The notes under the pieces are model-generated. The model was not told the DNA's origin, did not search any database, and saw nothing but the letters and a program-made list of their open reading frames with translations. A stretch of DNA of 11,319 nucleotides from CAYXOX01 sp964466745 (GTDB lineage Bacteria; Pseudomonadota; Alphaproteobacteria; Rhodobacterales; Rhodobacteraceae). Location of the stretch: contig CAYXOX010000103.1 of NCBI GenBank assembly GCA_964466745.1, positions 1 through 11,319 on the forward strand. Reading direction: 5' to 3'. Shown one piece after another: positions 1 through 6,692 of the stretch (position 1 is the stretch's first letter; every line of letters starts with the position of its first letter). The position numbers and the translations under genes were made by a program.

Positions 1-925
1 CCCCCGTGGCCACGGCGATCACGGCCTCGCCCTCGATCTGCCCTGCGCGGAAAAGCGTCGCGGCAAGCGCGACGGCGCCGCCCGGCTCCAGCACCAGCTT
101 GAGCCGCAGCGCCGCCTGCGCCATGGCCGCGAGCGCCTCGCCATCGCTCACCGACATGCCCGGCCCGGCAAGCCGCGCGAGGATCGGGAAGGTCAACTCG
201 CCCGGGCTCGGCGTGACGATCGCGTCGCAAATGCTGCCTGGGGCGGCCCCGTTGGACAGTCGGCGGCCCGCCGCGAGCGAGCGTGCGAAATCGTCGTACC
301 CCTCGGGCTCCACCGTGCGCACGCGCAGGCCGGGGGCCTCGGCCTCGAGCGCCAGTGCGATGCCGGAGGAAAGCCCGCCGCCCCCGCAGCACACGAGAAC
401 ATCGGCCTCACGCACGCCGGCTTCGGCGGCCTGCTCGGCAAGCTCGATCCCGCAAGTCCCCTGCCCCGCGATCACTTCGGGGTCGTCGTAGGGCTTGACG
501 AGCGTGAGGCCGCGTTCCTGCGCGAGCTTTGCGCCCAGCGCCTCGCGGTCCTCGCCGCCAGCCCGATCGTAGAGCACCACCTCCGCGCCGAGCGCCCGGG
601 TGTTGGCGATCTTCAGCGCCGGCGCGTCCTTCGGCATCACGATCACCGCGGGCGCGCCCATCTCGGCGGCCGCGCGCGCAACGCCCTGCGCGTGGTTACC
701 CGAGGAGAACGCGATCACCCCGCGGGCGCGTGTTTGCGCATCGAGCGCGCTCACGGCAGCGCGGCCGCCGCGGTACTTGAACGAACCGGTGTGTTGCAGG
801 CACTCGGCCTTCACCAGCACCCTGCGCCCGGCAATCTTGTCGAGAAATGGCGAGGAGAGAAGTGGCGTGCGCCGGGTGTGCCCCTCCAGGCGGCGCGCGG
901 CGGCGGCGATGCGATCCGGGGTCAT
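1..925 (-). CDS. Threonine/serine dehydratase-like PLP enzyme (partial, C-terminus off left edge)
   Basis: Translating the minus strand from the ATG at 925 gives an open frame of 308 residues that runs off the left edge. It is a fold-type II PLP enzyme of the threonine ammonia-lyase / serine dehydratase / serine racemase group, cytosolic, expected to deaminate a hydroxy amino acid to a 2-oxo acid and ammonia. Visible motifs: SFKYRG with the PLP-binding Lys50, SSGNHAQG at 73-80, and the Gly-rich phosphate-binding loop GGGGL at 180-184. No C-terminal ACT regulatory domain has started by residue 308, so it fits the short, catabolic-type class (usually about 310-330 aa) and probably lacks only 10-20 residues. 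Its ATG overlaps the stop of the upstream hydrolase (ATGA, 925-922), implying translational coupling. Exact substrate (Thr, Ser, hydroxyaspartate) cannot be told from sequence alone. Confidence 0.88.
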   Translation of the reverse strand, partial: MTPDRIAAAARRLEGHTRRTPLLSSPFLDKIAGRRVLVKAECLQHTGSFKYRGGRAAVSALDAQTRARGVIAFSSGNHAQGVARAAAEMGAPAVIVMPKDAPALKIANTRALGAEVVLYDRAGGEDREALGAKLAQERGLTLVKPYDDPEVIAGQGTCGIELAEQAAEAGVREADVLVCCGGGGLSSGIALALEAEAPGLRVRTVEPEGYDDFARSLAAGRRLSNGAAPGSICDAIVTPSPGELTFPILARLAGPGMSVSDGEALAAMAQAALRLKLVLEPGGAVALAATLFRAGQIEGEAVIAVATG

Positions 926-1779
926 TCGGTTGTGCCTCCGACGAGCAGATCGAGCCACCGATCGATGGCGGCGAGCGCCGCCGGCTCGTCAAGAAACGGA
1001 ACATGCCCGCGATCGGCAAGCTCGACACGGATCATGTCGGGGCGCCTTCTTGCCATTTCGTCGGCGGTGGCCTTCGCGAGAATGTCGGAGCCGGCGCCGC
1101 GCACGAGGGCAAGCGGCTTGCCCGCCAGCGCATCGAAGAGCGGCCAGGCATCCACCGGCGGTGCCTCCGCCGCGGCGAGCACGGCCTCGCGCAGGCGCGG
1201 ATCGTAGGAGAGTTCCAGCCCGTCGGGGCCGGCGGTCCAGTAGCCCTCGGCCCAGCGCCGCCACCTCTCGGCCGAGACCCCGGGAAACCTGTCGGCCATG
1301 GTGCGTGCCATCGCCTCCCCCGCCTCGGCATGCGTGCGAAAGCCGGGCCGGGTGCCGACATAGGCCTTGATCGTCTCCAGCCCTTCCGGCGCGATCTCCG
1401 GCCCGATGTCGTTGAGCACGGCGCCGGAAAGGCGCCCGGGCACCGTGGCAGCCAGAAGCATAGCGATGAGCCCGCCGCGCGAGGTGCCGATGACCGCGAA
1501 CCGCTCCAACCCGAGATGATCGGCCAGCGCGCAGGCATCGTGCGCCTCCCGGGGGATCGTGTAGGTCTGCGGATCCGCGCGGCCCGATGCCCCTCTGCCG
1601 CGGTAATCCATCCGCACCACCTCGACCCGCGGCGCGAGGTGCTGCTCCAGAGCATCGAAATCCGCCATGTTGCGCGTGAGCCCGGGAAGGCACAGCACTG
1701 CCGGCCCGCTTCCGGCGGTTCGGTATGCAAGCTCGGTACCATCTTCGGCGACGAAGCGCTTTGGGGCGGTCATGTCCAT
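922..1779 (-). CDS. Alpha/beta hydrolase family protein
   Basis: 285-residue alpha/beta hydrolase, first gene of a two-gene unit with the dehydratase. The fold markers are in order: oxyanion-hole region LPGL at 31-34, DYRGRG at 58-63, nucleophile elbow GTSRGG with Ser100, candidate acid Asp232 after the sixth strand, and catalytic His259 in DRGHVPFLDEP. All three triad positions are present, so it should be active as an esterase, lipase or related hydrolase on a small substrate. No signal peptide is visible; likely cytosolic. Two starts are possible, ATG at 1779 (M1) and ATG at 1773 (M3); neither has a strong Shine-Dalgarno, and the longer is given. Coupling to an amino-acid dehydratase by ATGA overlap suggests a shared pathway, but the substrate is unknown. 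Confidence 0.87.
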   Translation of the reverse strand: MDMTAPKRFVAEDGTELAYRTAGSGPAVLCLPGLTRNMADFDALEQHLAPRVEVVRMDYRGRGASGRADPQTYTIPREAHDACALADHLGLERFAVIGTSRGGLIAMLLAATVPGRLSGAVLNDIGPEIAPEGLETIKAYVGTRPGFRTHAEAGEAMARTMADRFPGVSAERWRRWAEGYWTAGPDGLELSYDPRLREAVLAAAEAPPVDAWPLFDALAGKPLALVRGAGSDILAKATADEMARRRPDMIRVELADRGHVPFLDEPAALAAIDRWLDLLVGGTTE

Positions 1780-1801
1780 CTCGGGCCGTGAGGGCGGTGC
1801 A

Positions 1802-1813
1802 CGGAACGTTCCG
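1802..1813. promoter_or_regulatory. Candidate operator palindrome CGGAACGTTCCG
   Basis: A perfect 12-bp palindrome lies 22-34 bp upstream of the hydrolase start codon, where a repressor would block transcription or early elongation. A GTGCAC palindrome (1797-1802) abuts it. I do not recognise the binding protein. GC-rich DNA produces palindromes by chance, but AACGTT at the centre makes this one stand out from the background. Confidence 0.35.
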
Positions 1814-2021
1814 CGGCTGGCCGGGAGACCTTCTCACGCGAACCACGCCGAGAAAAGGGCCCTGGTGGCGCTGCGAATCGGCCCGCCACGGTGCAGGGCG
1901 GGCACCGGGAGCCCGCGCGGGCGCCGCCCGTCCGGGCATGGTTGCCGGGCGCGCGGCGAAGCGTCGCCCCCCCGAGCGGGCCAAGCCCGGCCTTCGGCGG
2001 CACAGCAGCCGGGGCGAAGGG

Positions 2022-2051
2022 TTTACATCCCCCCCGTGCCCTCTCTAGCCT
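2022..2051 (+). promoter_or_regulatory. Candidate promoter for the FKBP gene
   Basis: TTTACA (2022-2027) and TAGCCT (2046-2051) are separated by 18 bp. The -35 matches the sigma-70 consensus at five of six positions; the -10 is weaker but resembles the CTAGNCT-like -10 elements often seen in Rhodobacteraceae. The predicted start of transcription leaves a leader of roughly 75 nt before the ATG at 2135. Confidence 0.45.
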
Positions 2052-2134
2052 TGAGGCATGAACCCCAGAGCACCCGCATCGCGCGGCCTCGGACATTCAT
2101 CCAATCCCATCAGAGAACATGAAAGGACCTGCCC

Positions 2135-2569
2135 ATGAGCACGGTCAAGACCGGCGATACCGTACGTTTTCACTATACCGGAACGCTCCAGAACGGCGAA
2201 ACCTTCGACAGTTCCGCGGGGCGCGACCCGCTCGAGGTGACGGTGGGCGCCGGACAGATCATCCCGGGCCTCGAAGCCGCACTTCCCGGCATGGCGGTTG
2301 GCGATCGCAAGATCGTCGAGGTGCCCTGCGCCGACGCCTACGGCGAAACGCGCCCCGAGGCAGTGCAACAGGTGCCGCTGGAAGCGGTACCCGACGATGT
2401 GCCCACGACGCCCGGAACGCGCCTCCAGGTGCAGACGCCCGACGGGCGGCAGATGCCGGTGACCGTCGCCGAGACGACCGACAGCCACATCGTTCTGGAT
2501 GCCAACCATCCGCTCGCGGGCGAAGACCTCACGTTCGATATCGAGCTGGTGAGCTGCGAGCCGGCCTGA
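2135..2569 (+). CDS. SlyD-like FKBP-type peptidyl-prolyl cis-trans isomerase
   Basis: 144-residue FKBP-fold prolyl isomerase of the SlyD/FkpB type, expected to catalyse cis-trans isomerisation of Xaa-Pro bonds and act as a folding helper in the cytosol; no signal peptide is seen. The first FKBP half covers about residues 5-70, with FHYTG (Tyr14), FDSS (Asp25), GAGQIIPGLE at 38-47 and PxxDAYGE at 64-71. An insert-in-flap chaperone domain occupies about 72-120, and the chain returns to FKBP with NHPLAG at 124-129. Unlike E. coli SlyD (196 aa) there is no His/Cys-rich metal-binding tail. The start is supported by AAAGGA at 2122-2127, seven bases before ATG. It appears to be transcribed alone or with the dehydrogenase 114 bp downstream. 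Confidence 0.93.
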   Translation: MSTVKTGDTVRFHYTGTLQNGETFDSSAGRDPLEVTVGAGQIIPGLEAALPGMAVGDRKIVEVPCADAYGETRPEAVQQVPLEAVPDDVPTTPGTRLQVQTPDGRQMPVTVAETTDSHIVLDANHPLAGEDLTFDIELVSCEPA

Positions 2570-2616
2570 CGCCGGGGCGTTGACAGGCGGGTGCGGGTCC
2601 GGCGTTCTGGAGGAGC

Positions 2617-2642
2617 GCGCCGGGCCGGCCCCGGGGCGCTTT
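2617..2642 (+). terminator. Possible hairpin terminator after the FKBP gene
   Basis: GCGCC (2617-2621) can pair with GGCGC (2635-2639), with further GGG/CCC pairing inside, followed by TTT (2640-2642). The T-run is short and the hairpin lies only about 30 bp upstream of the next gene's Shine-Dalgarno, so it may equally be a leader structure. Confidence 0.28.
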
Positions 2643-2670
2643 CCGATCCTCGCCCCGCAATTCAGGCGCC

Positions 2671-2675
2671 GGAGG
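2671..2675 (+). promoter_or_regulatory. Ribosome binding site deciding the ldhA start
   Basis: GGAGG eight bases before the ATG at 2684. It favours this start over the in-frame ATG 93 bp upstream, which lacks such a site and would add a 31-residue Arg/Ala/Pro-rich extension not found in the family. Confidence 0.75.
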
Positions 2676-2683
2676 CCTGCGCC

Positions 2684-3694
2684 ATGGACATGACCGTCTT
2701 CTCCACCAAGCCCTACGACCGGCACTGCCTCGAAGCTGCCAATGGTACCTCGCGGCACGGTCTGACCTTCCTCGAACCGCGCCTCACCGTAGATACGGCG
2801 CGGCTCGCCGAGGGCAGCGAGGCCGTTTGCGCTTTCGTGAACGACGATCTCTCGCGCCCCGTGCTGGAAATCCTCGCAGCGGGCGGGACCCGGCTCGTCG
2901 CCCTGCGCTCGGCCGGCTTCAATCACGTGGACCTGCGCGCGGCCGACGAGCTGGGACTGGCGGTCGGGCGCGTCCCGGCCTACTCGCCCCATGCCGTCGC
3001 CGAACACACCGTCGCGCTGATCCTCTCGCTCAACCGCAAGATCCACCGCGCCTGGAACCGCGTGCGCGAGGGAAATTTCGAGCTGGAGGGCCTCGTGGGC
3101 TTCGATCTGTCCGGGAAAACGGTCGGGATCGTGGGCACCGGCAACATCGGCTGCGTACTTGCGCGCATCCTCTCGGGATTCGGCTGCAAGCTGATCGCCA
3201 CCGACCCGCAGGAGAACCCGGAGTGCACGGCCCTCGGCGTGCGGTACGTTCCCTTCGAAGACCTCCTCGCAACCTCCGACATCGTTTCGCTGCAGTGCCC
3301 GCTCACCCCGGCGACCCATCACCTGATCGACGACGCGGCGATCGCCCGCATGAAGCCCGGTGCGATGCTCATCAACACCAGCCGGGGCGCGGTCATCGAT
3401 ACGCGCGCGGCGATCCGCGGGCTGAAGAGCGGCGCGCTCGGCAGCCTCGGGCTCGACGTCTACGAGGAAGAGGGCGATCTCTTCTTCGAGGATCTCTCAA
3501 ACCGCATCATCCCCGACGACGTGTTCTCGCGGCTGCTGACCTTCCCCAACGTGCTGGTAACGGGCCACCAGGGGTTCTTCACCCGCGAGGCGCTCGGCGC
3601 GATCGCCAGCACCACCATCGAGAACGTCACAACCTTCGAGCGCACCGGCGTGCCGGCCTTCCCGGTGGTGCACGAGCACGTCGTCGGCGGCTGA
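2684..3694 (+). CDS. ldhA: D-lactate dehydrogenase-type 2-hydroxyacid dehydrogenase
   Basis: 336-residue NAD-dependent D-2-hydroxyacid dehydrogenase, close to the LdhA (fermentative D-lactate dehydrogenase) branch, expected to interconvert pyruvate and D-lactate in the cytosol. The nucleotide-binding fold shows GTGNIG (Gly151, 153, 156) followed by Asp174, which favours NAD(H) over NADP(H). Catalytic residues sit one position off those of Lactobacillus D-LDH: Arg234 in NTSRG, Asp258, Glu263 in DVYEEEG and His295 in TGHQGFFT. The long loop with FEDLSNRIIPDD (about 268-279) is typical of LdhA rather than glycerate or phosphoglycerate dehydrogenases. The frame is open back to an ATG at 2591, but the ATG at 2684 is chosen because GGAGG (2671-2675) lies eight bases before it and the length then matches the family (about 330). 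Other 2-hydroxyacids remain possible substrates. Confidence 0.9.
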   Translation: MDMTVFSTKPYDRHCLEAANGTSRHGLTFLEPRLTVDTARLAEGSEAVCAFVNDDLSRPVLEILAAGGTRLVALRSAGFNHVDLRAADELGLAVGRVPAYSPHAVAEHTVALILSLNRKIHRAWNRVREGNFELEGLVGFDLSGKTVGIVGTGNIGCVLARILSGFGCKLIATDPQENPECTALGVRYVPFEDLLATSDIVSLQCPLTPATHHLIDDAAIARMKPGAMLINTSRGAVIDTRAAIRGLKSGALGSLGLDVYEEEGDLFFEDLSNRIIPDDVFSRLLTFPNVLVTGHQGFFTREALGAIASTTIENVTTFERTGVPAFPVVHEHVVGG

Positions 3695-3963
3695 GCTATT
3701 CGCCCCCCGCCCGTTCTGCGAGTGGCCCGGCCGCCGGCGGCGGCGTGCGCCGCCTGCGCCTGCGCGGACCTTCCTGCAGTGCCGTCTGCGCCCGGCCCAG
3801 CCGCGGCAGCGTCGCCGCAGCGCCCCGCGGGCCCGGGCGGATCCGCGCGGCCCGGCCTTTACGCGCGGGATCGCAGCTTTCGTGATCGAGGGGCGTGCTT
3901 CGGTGATCGGGCCTCCGCGGCGCGGCGATACCCGCATGCACGCCCAAGGGCGCCGCGAAAGGC

Positions 3964-4752
3964 TCAGATATTCTCCGGCTGGGGCATGCCGAGCACGTGA
4001 TAGCCACCGTCCACGTGGATGATCTCTCCGGTCGTGCAGGCGCCGTGATCCGAGGCGAGGTAGACGGCGGTGCCGCCCACTGCTTCCAGCGTCGCGTTCG
4101 CCCGAAGCGGCGCATTGAGGCCGGTGTGCTTGTAGGTGCGCCGCGCTCCGCCGATGGCGGCCCCGGCCAGCGTCTTCATCGGGCCGGGGCTTATGGCGTT
4201 CACCCGGATGCCCTCGGGGCCGAGATCGTTGGCGAGGTATCTAACCGTGGCTTCCAGCGCAGCCTTGGCCACACCCATCACGTTGTAGAACGGGGTCACC
4301 CTGTTGGAGCCCTGATAGGTCAGGGTCAGGATCGTGCCGCCGCCCGGCATCAGCGGCTGGGCGCGGCGCGCGCAGTCGATCAGCGAGAAGGTCGAGATGC
4401 ACAGCGACGTCTTGAAGTTCTCGCGGGTGGTGTTGATGAACCGGCCCGTCAGTTCGCTCTTGTCGGAATAGGCGATGGCATGCACCAAAAAATCGATGCT
4501 GCCCCAGCGATCGGCGAGCAGCGCGAAAGCGGCTTCCATGCGCGCGTCGTCCATCACGTCGACATCGACGAGCAGGTCCGAGCCCACGGAGGCCGCCAGC
4601 GGTTCCACCCGCTTGCCGAATGCCTCACCCTGGTAGGAAAAGGCAAGCTCGGCGCCCTCGTCGGCCAGCGCCTTGGCGATGCCCCAGGCAATCGAGCGGT
4701 CGTTGGCCACTCCCATGACAAGCCCGCGCTTGCCTTTCATCAGCTCCGCCAT
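3964..4752 (-). CDS. fabI: Enoyl-[acyl-carrier-protein] reductase (NADH)
   Basis: 262-residue FabI of the short-chain dehydrogenase superfamily, which reduces trans-2-enoyl-ACP in the last step of each type II fatty acid elongation cycle, in the cytosol. E. coli-like landmarks are all present: the cofactor motif GVANDRSIAWG at 14-24, catalytic Tyr146 and Tyr156 and Lys163 (Y-x6-K), and the substrate-loop motif ISPGPMKTLA, with length matching E. coli (262). The position aligning with E. coli Gly93, where changes give triclosan resistance, is Ala94 here. It is the third gene of fabA-fabB-fabI, only four bases after the fabB stop, so surely cotranscribed. The ATG at 4752 aligns well with E. coli FabI; a second in-frame ATG at 4740 has GGAG only three bases away and is less likely. 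Confidence 0.96.
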   Translation of the reverse strand: MAELMKGKRGLVMGVANDRSIAWGIAKALADEGAELAFSYQGEAFGKRVEPLAASVGSDLLVDVDVMDDARMEAAFALLADRWGSIDFLVHAIAYSDKSELTGRFINTTRENFKTSLCISTFSLIDCARRAQPLMPGGGTILTLTYQGSNRVTPFYNVMGVAKAALEATVRYLANDLGPEGIRVNAISPGPMKTLAGAAIGGARRTYKHTGLNAPLRANATLEAVGGTAVYLASDHGACTTGEIIHVDGGYHVLGMPQPENI

Positions 4753-4756
4753 GGCG

Positions 4757-5980
4757 CTACCCGTGGTACTTCGAGAGGGCGATGGAGGCGTTGGTGCCGC
4801 CGAAGCCGAAGGAATTGGTGAGCGCCGTGTCGATCTCGGCGTCGCGCCGCTCGGTGACGATCTCGGAAGGGTCGAGCGCCGGATCGAGATCGAAGACGTT
4901 GGCGGACGCAGTGATGAAGCCCTCCTGCATCATCAGCAGGCAATAGATCGCCTCCTGAACACCCGTGGCGCCGAGCGAATGGCCGGTGAGGGACTTGGTG
5001 GAACTGACCGGCGGGGTCGCGCCCCGGCCCCAGATGTTGCGGATGGCCTCGATCTCGGTGATGTCGCCCACCGGCGTCGAGGTGCCGTGGGCGTTGATGT
5101 AATCCACCTTCCGGTCGCCGAGCGTGGAGAGCGCGAGGCGCATCGCGCGTTCGCCGCCCTCCCCGGAAGGCGCGACCATGTCGTGCCCGTCGGAGGTGGC
5201 GCCGTAGCCGGTGACCTCCCCGTAGATCTTCGCCCCGCGTGCGAGGGCGTGGTCGAGATCCTCGAGGACCACCATGCCGCCGCCGCCGGCGATCACGAAG
5301 CCGTCGCGGTTGGCGTCGTAGGCGCGGGAGGCGGCCTCGGGGGTCTCGTTGTACTTCGAGCTCATGGCCCCCATCGCGTCGAAAAGGCAGGAAAGCGTCC
5401 AGTCCACCTCCTCGCCGCCACCGGCGAAGACGATATCCTGCTTGCCCATCTGGATCTGCTCGACGGCGTTGCCGATGCAGTGAAGCGAGGTGGAGCAGGC
5501 CGAGGTGATGGAATAATTGATGCCCTTGATCCTGAAGGGCGTCGCAAGGCAGGCCGACACGGTGGACGACATGCAGCGCGTCACCATGAACGGCCCCATG
5601 CGCTTGGGGCTGCCCTTTTCCTTCACCGTGGTGAAGGCAGTGAAGAAGTTGGAGGTCGAGGGGCCACCCGAGCCGGCCACGAGGCCCGTGCGCTCGTTCG
5701 ACACCTCCGCCTCGGTCAGCCCGGAATCCTCGATGGCCTGCTGCATCGAGAGATAGGCGTAGGCCGCGGTCGGGCCCATGAAGCGCAGCTGCCGCTTGTC
5801 GATGTGATCTTCGAGCACAATGTCGGGCTTGCCGTGGATACGGCTGCGGAACCCGTTCTCCGCGTATTCGGGCGCGAAGCGGATGCCCGAACGGCCCTCG
5901 CGCAGCGCGGCGGTAACCTCTGCGGCCGAGTTTCCAATGGCCGAGACGATGCCCAACCCAGTGACGACGACGCGACGCAT
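4757..5980 (-). CDS. fabB: Beta-ketoacyl-ACP synthase I
   Basis: 407-residue beta-ketoacyl-ACP synthase I, a thiolase-fold condensing enzyme that elongates acyl-ACP with malonyl-ACP and is needed to extend the cis-3-decenoyl-ACP made by FabA. Catalytic residues match E. coli FabB closely: Cys162 in SACSTS, His298 in HGTSTPVGD, Lys329 in STKSLTGHS and His334. The Gly-rich FGFGGTNAS near the C-terminus is also intact. The frame can begin at a GTG at 5986, but the ATG at 5980 is preferred: AAGGGGAG (5993-5986) ends five bases before it, whereas the GTG overlaps that site. It follows fabA after 16 bases and precedes fabI by four, the middle gene of an unsaturated fatty acid operon. Confidence 0.96.
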   Translation of the reverse strand: MRRVVVTGLGIVSAIGNSAAEVTAALREGRSGIRFAPEYAENGFRSRIHGKPDIVLEDHIDKRQLRFMGPTAAYAYLSMQQAIEDSGLTEAEVSNERTGLVAGSGGPSTSNFFTAFTTVKEKGSPKRMGPFMVTRCMSSTVSACLATPFRIKGINYSITSACSTSLHCIGNAVEQIQMGKQDIVFAGGGEEVDWTLSCLFDAMGAMSSKYNETPEAASRAYDANRDGFVIAGGGGMVVLEDLDHALARGAKIYGEVTGYGATSDGHDMVAPSGEGGERAMRLALSTLGDRKVDYINAHGTSTPVGDITEIEAIRNIWGRGATPPVSSTKSLTGHSLGATGVQEAIYCLLMMQEGFITASANVFDLDPALDPSEIVTERRDAEIDTALTNSFGFGGTNASIALSKYHG

Positions 5981-5985
5981 GGCCA

Positions 5986-5993
5986 CTCCCCTT
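5986..5993 (-). promoter_or_regulatory. Ribosome binding site deciding the fabB start
   Basis: Reads AAGGGGAG on the minus strand, five bases before the ATG at 5980. The competing GTG start (5986-5984) uses the last G of this site and could not be served by it. Confidence 0.7.
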
Positions 5994-5996
5994 CGA

Positions 5997-6503
5997 TCAG
6001 TCTGTGAACAGGCCGACCTTCATGCCGGAGGTTGTATAGATTTCCTTGCCGTCGGCCAACATGCGCCCGTCGGCCATGCCGAGCTTCAGCTTGCGGTCGA
6101 TCACCCGGGTGAAATCCACGAGGTATGTAACGAGCCGGGTTTCGGGTGTGACCATGTCGGTGAACTTCACCTCTCCGACGCCGAGCGCCCGGCCGCGGCC
6201 CGGCATCCCGCGCCAGCCGAGGTTGAACCCGGTGAGCTGCCAGAGCGCATCGAGCCCCAGGCAGCCCGGCATGACCGGATCACCCGGAAAATGGCAGGCG
6301 AAGAACCACAGATCCGGCTTGATGTCGAACTCGGCGACGACATGCCCCTTGCCGTGCACGCCCCCGTCGGCGCTGATCTCGGTCACGCGATCCACCATGA
6401 GCATGGGCGGCTCGGGCAACTGGGCGTTGCCCGGCCCGAAAAGCTCGCCACGGGCGCACCGAAGCAGGGCTTCCTTGTCGAAACTGCCGGGGTAGTCCGC
6501 CAT
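5997..6503 (-). CDS. fabA: 3-hydroxydecanoyl-ACP dehydratase/isomerase
   Basis: 168-residue hot-dog-fold FabA, which dehydrates 3-hydroxydecanoyl-ACP and isomerises the trans-2 product to cis-3-decenoyl-ACP, the branch point to unsaturated fatty acids. Catalytic His71 lies in CHFPGDPVMPG and Asp85 in LGLDALWQ, the same positions as in E. coli FabA (172 aa). The C-terminal KLGMADGRMLADGKEIY segment is typical of FabA rather than FabZ. The frame stays open to an ATG at 6551, but the start at 6503 is chosen because GGAGG precedes it by ten bases and it removes a 16-residue Arg-rich extension. It is the first gene of fabA-fabB-fabI and is divergent from irr; 189 bp lie between the two start codons. 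Confidence 0.96.
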   Translation of the reverse strand: MADYPGSFDKEALLRCARGELFGPGNAQLPEPPMLMVDRVTEISADGGVHGKGHVVAEFDIKPDLWFFACHFPGDPVMPGCLGLDALWQLTGFNLGWRGMPGRGRALGVGEVKFTDMVTPETRLVTYLVDFTRVIDRKLKLGMADGRMLADGKEIYTTSGMKVGLFTD

Positions 6504-6513
6504 GCGCGGGGGG

Positions 6514-6518
6514 CCTCC
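6514..6518 (-). promoter_or_regulatory. Ribosome binding site deciding the fabA start
   Basis: GGAGG on the minus strand, ten bases before the ATG at 6503; it argues against the upstream in-frame ATG at 6551. Confidence 0.65.
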
Positions 6519-6569
6519 ATCCTGCGACCGACGACGCGCGCGGGCATCCACGGCGCATCTCGTCTGCGC

Positions 6570-6599
6570 CCCTTACCACCGGGCCCGAACAGCGTGCAA
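6570..6599 (-). promoter_or_regulatory. Candidate fabA promoter
   Basis: On the minus strand TTGCAC (6599-6594) and TAAGGG (6575-6570) are 18 bp apart, leaving a leader of roughly 60 nt. The -35 is fair and the -10 poor, so this is a tentative assignment made mainly because an operon promoter must lie in this gap. Confidence 0.3.
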
Positions 6600-6652
6600 G
6601 GCCGCCGCAAAACCCGGCGGATTGGGTGCCGGGGTTCAGACCGCCAGGATTT

Positions 6653-6664
6653 GCAATTGATTGC
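6653..6664. promoter_or_regulatory. Candidate operator: inverted repeat GCAAT-TG-ATTGC
   Basis: Perfect 5-bp arms separated by two bases, overlapping the predicted irr -35 element. It sits in an AT-richer island of an otherwise very GC-rich region between irr and fabA, so a bound protein could block irr and possibly influence fabA. It does not match the classical ICE motif recognised by rhizobial Irr as I remember it, so the binding factor is unknown; autoregulation is one option. Confidence 0.4.
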
Positions 6665-6686
6665 GGGCCGCTCACTTCCATATAAC
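6657..6686 (+). promoter_or_regulatory. Candidate irr promoter
   Basis: TTGATT (6657-6662) and TATAAC (6681-6686) are spaced by 18 bp, a good sigma-70 pair with the best -10 seen in this window. Transcription would start about 6-7 bases past the -10, at or next to the A of the ATG at 6693, predicting a leaderless mRNA. Confidence 0.5.
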
Positions 6687-6692
6687 ATGGCC

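Larger units (their letters stand above)
1780..2134. other. Divergent intergenic region
   Basis: This 355-bp GC-rich stretch separates the leftward hydrolase and rightward FKBP gene. I find no convincing coding frame. It holds a 12-bp palindrome next to the hydrolase start (1802-1813), a small hairpin (GCGGGC at 1898-1903 with GCCCGC at 1911-1916), and a promoter-like pair about 85-110 bp upstream of the FKBP start. Both flanking genes must be transcribed from here. Confidence 0.6.

Noticed and set aside
847..1791. Plus-strand open frame of 314 codons opposite the hydrolase
   Set aside because: Shadow of the minus-strand hydrolase with its intact Ser-Asp-His triad.
2591..2683. N-terminal extension of ldhA from the upstream ATG
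   Set aside because: The extension is Arg/Ala/Pro-rich, not seen in the family, and GGAGG supports the ATG at 2684.
2045..3322. Minus-strand open frame of 425 codons opposite the FKBP and ldhA genes
   Set aside because: It spans two well-supported plus-strand genes and their gap, and its translation shows no family motif.
3837..3846. 10-bp palindrome GCGGATCCGC between ldhA and fabI
   Set aside because: Contains a common six-base palindrome in GC-rich surroundings, with no T-run or promoter context; likely chance.
4673..6007. Plus-strand open frame of 444 codons opposite fabB
   Set aside because: It is antisense to fabB, whose catalytic residues are all in place. In GC-rich DNA the opposite strand of a real gene often stays open; the translation is Gly/Ala/Arg/His-rich with no recognisable domain.
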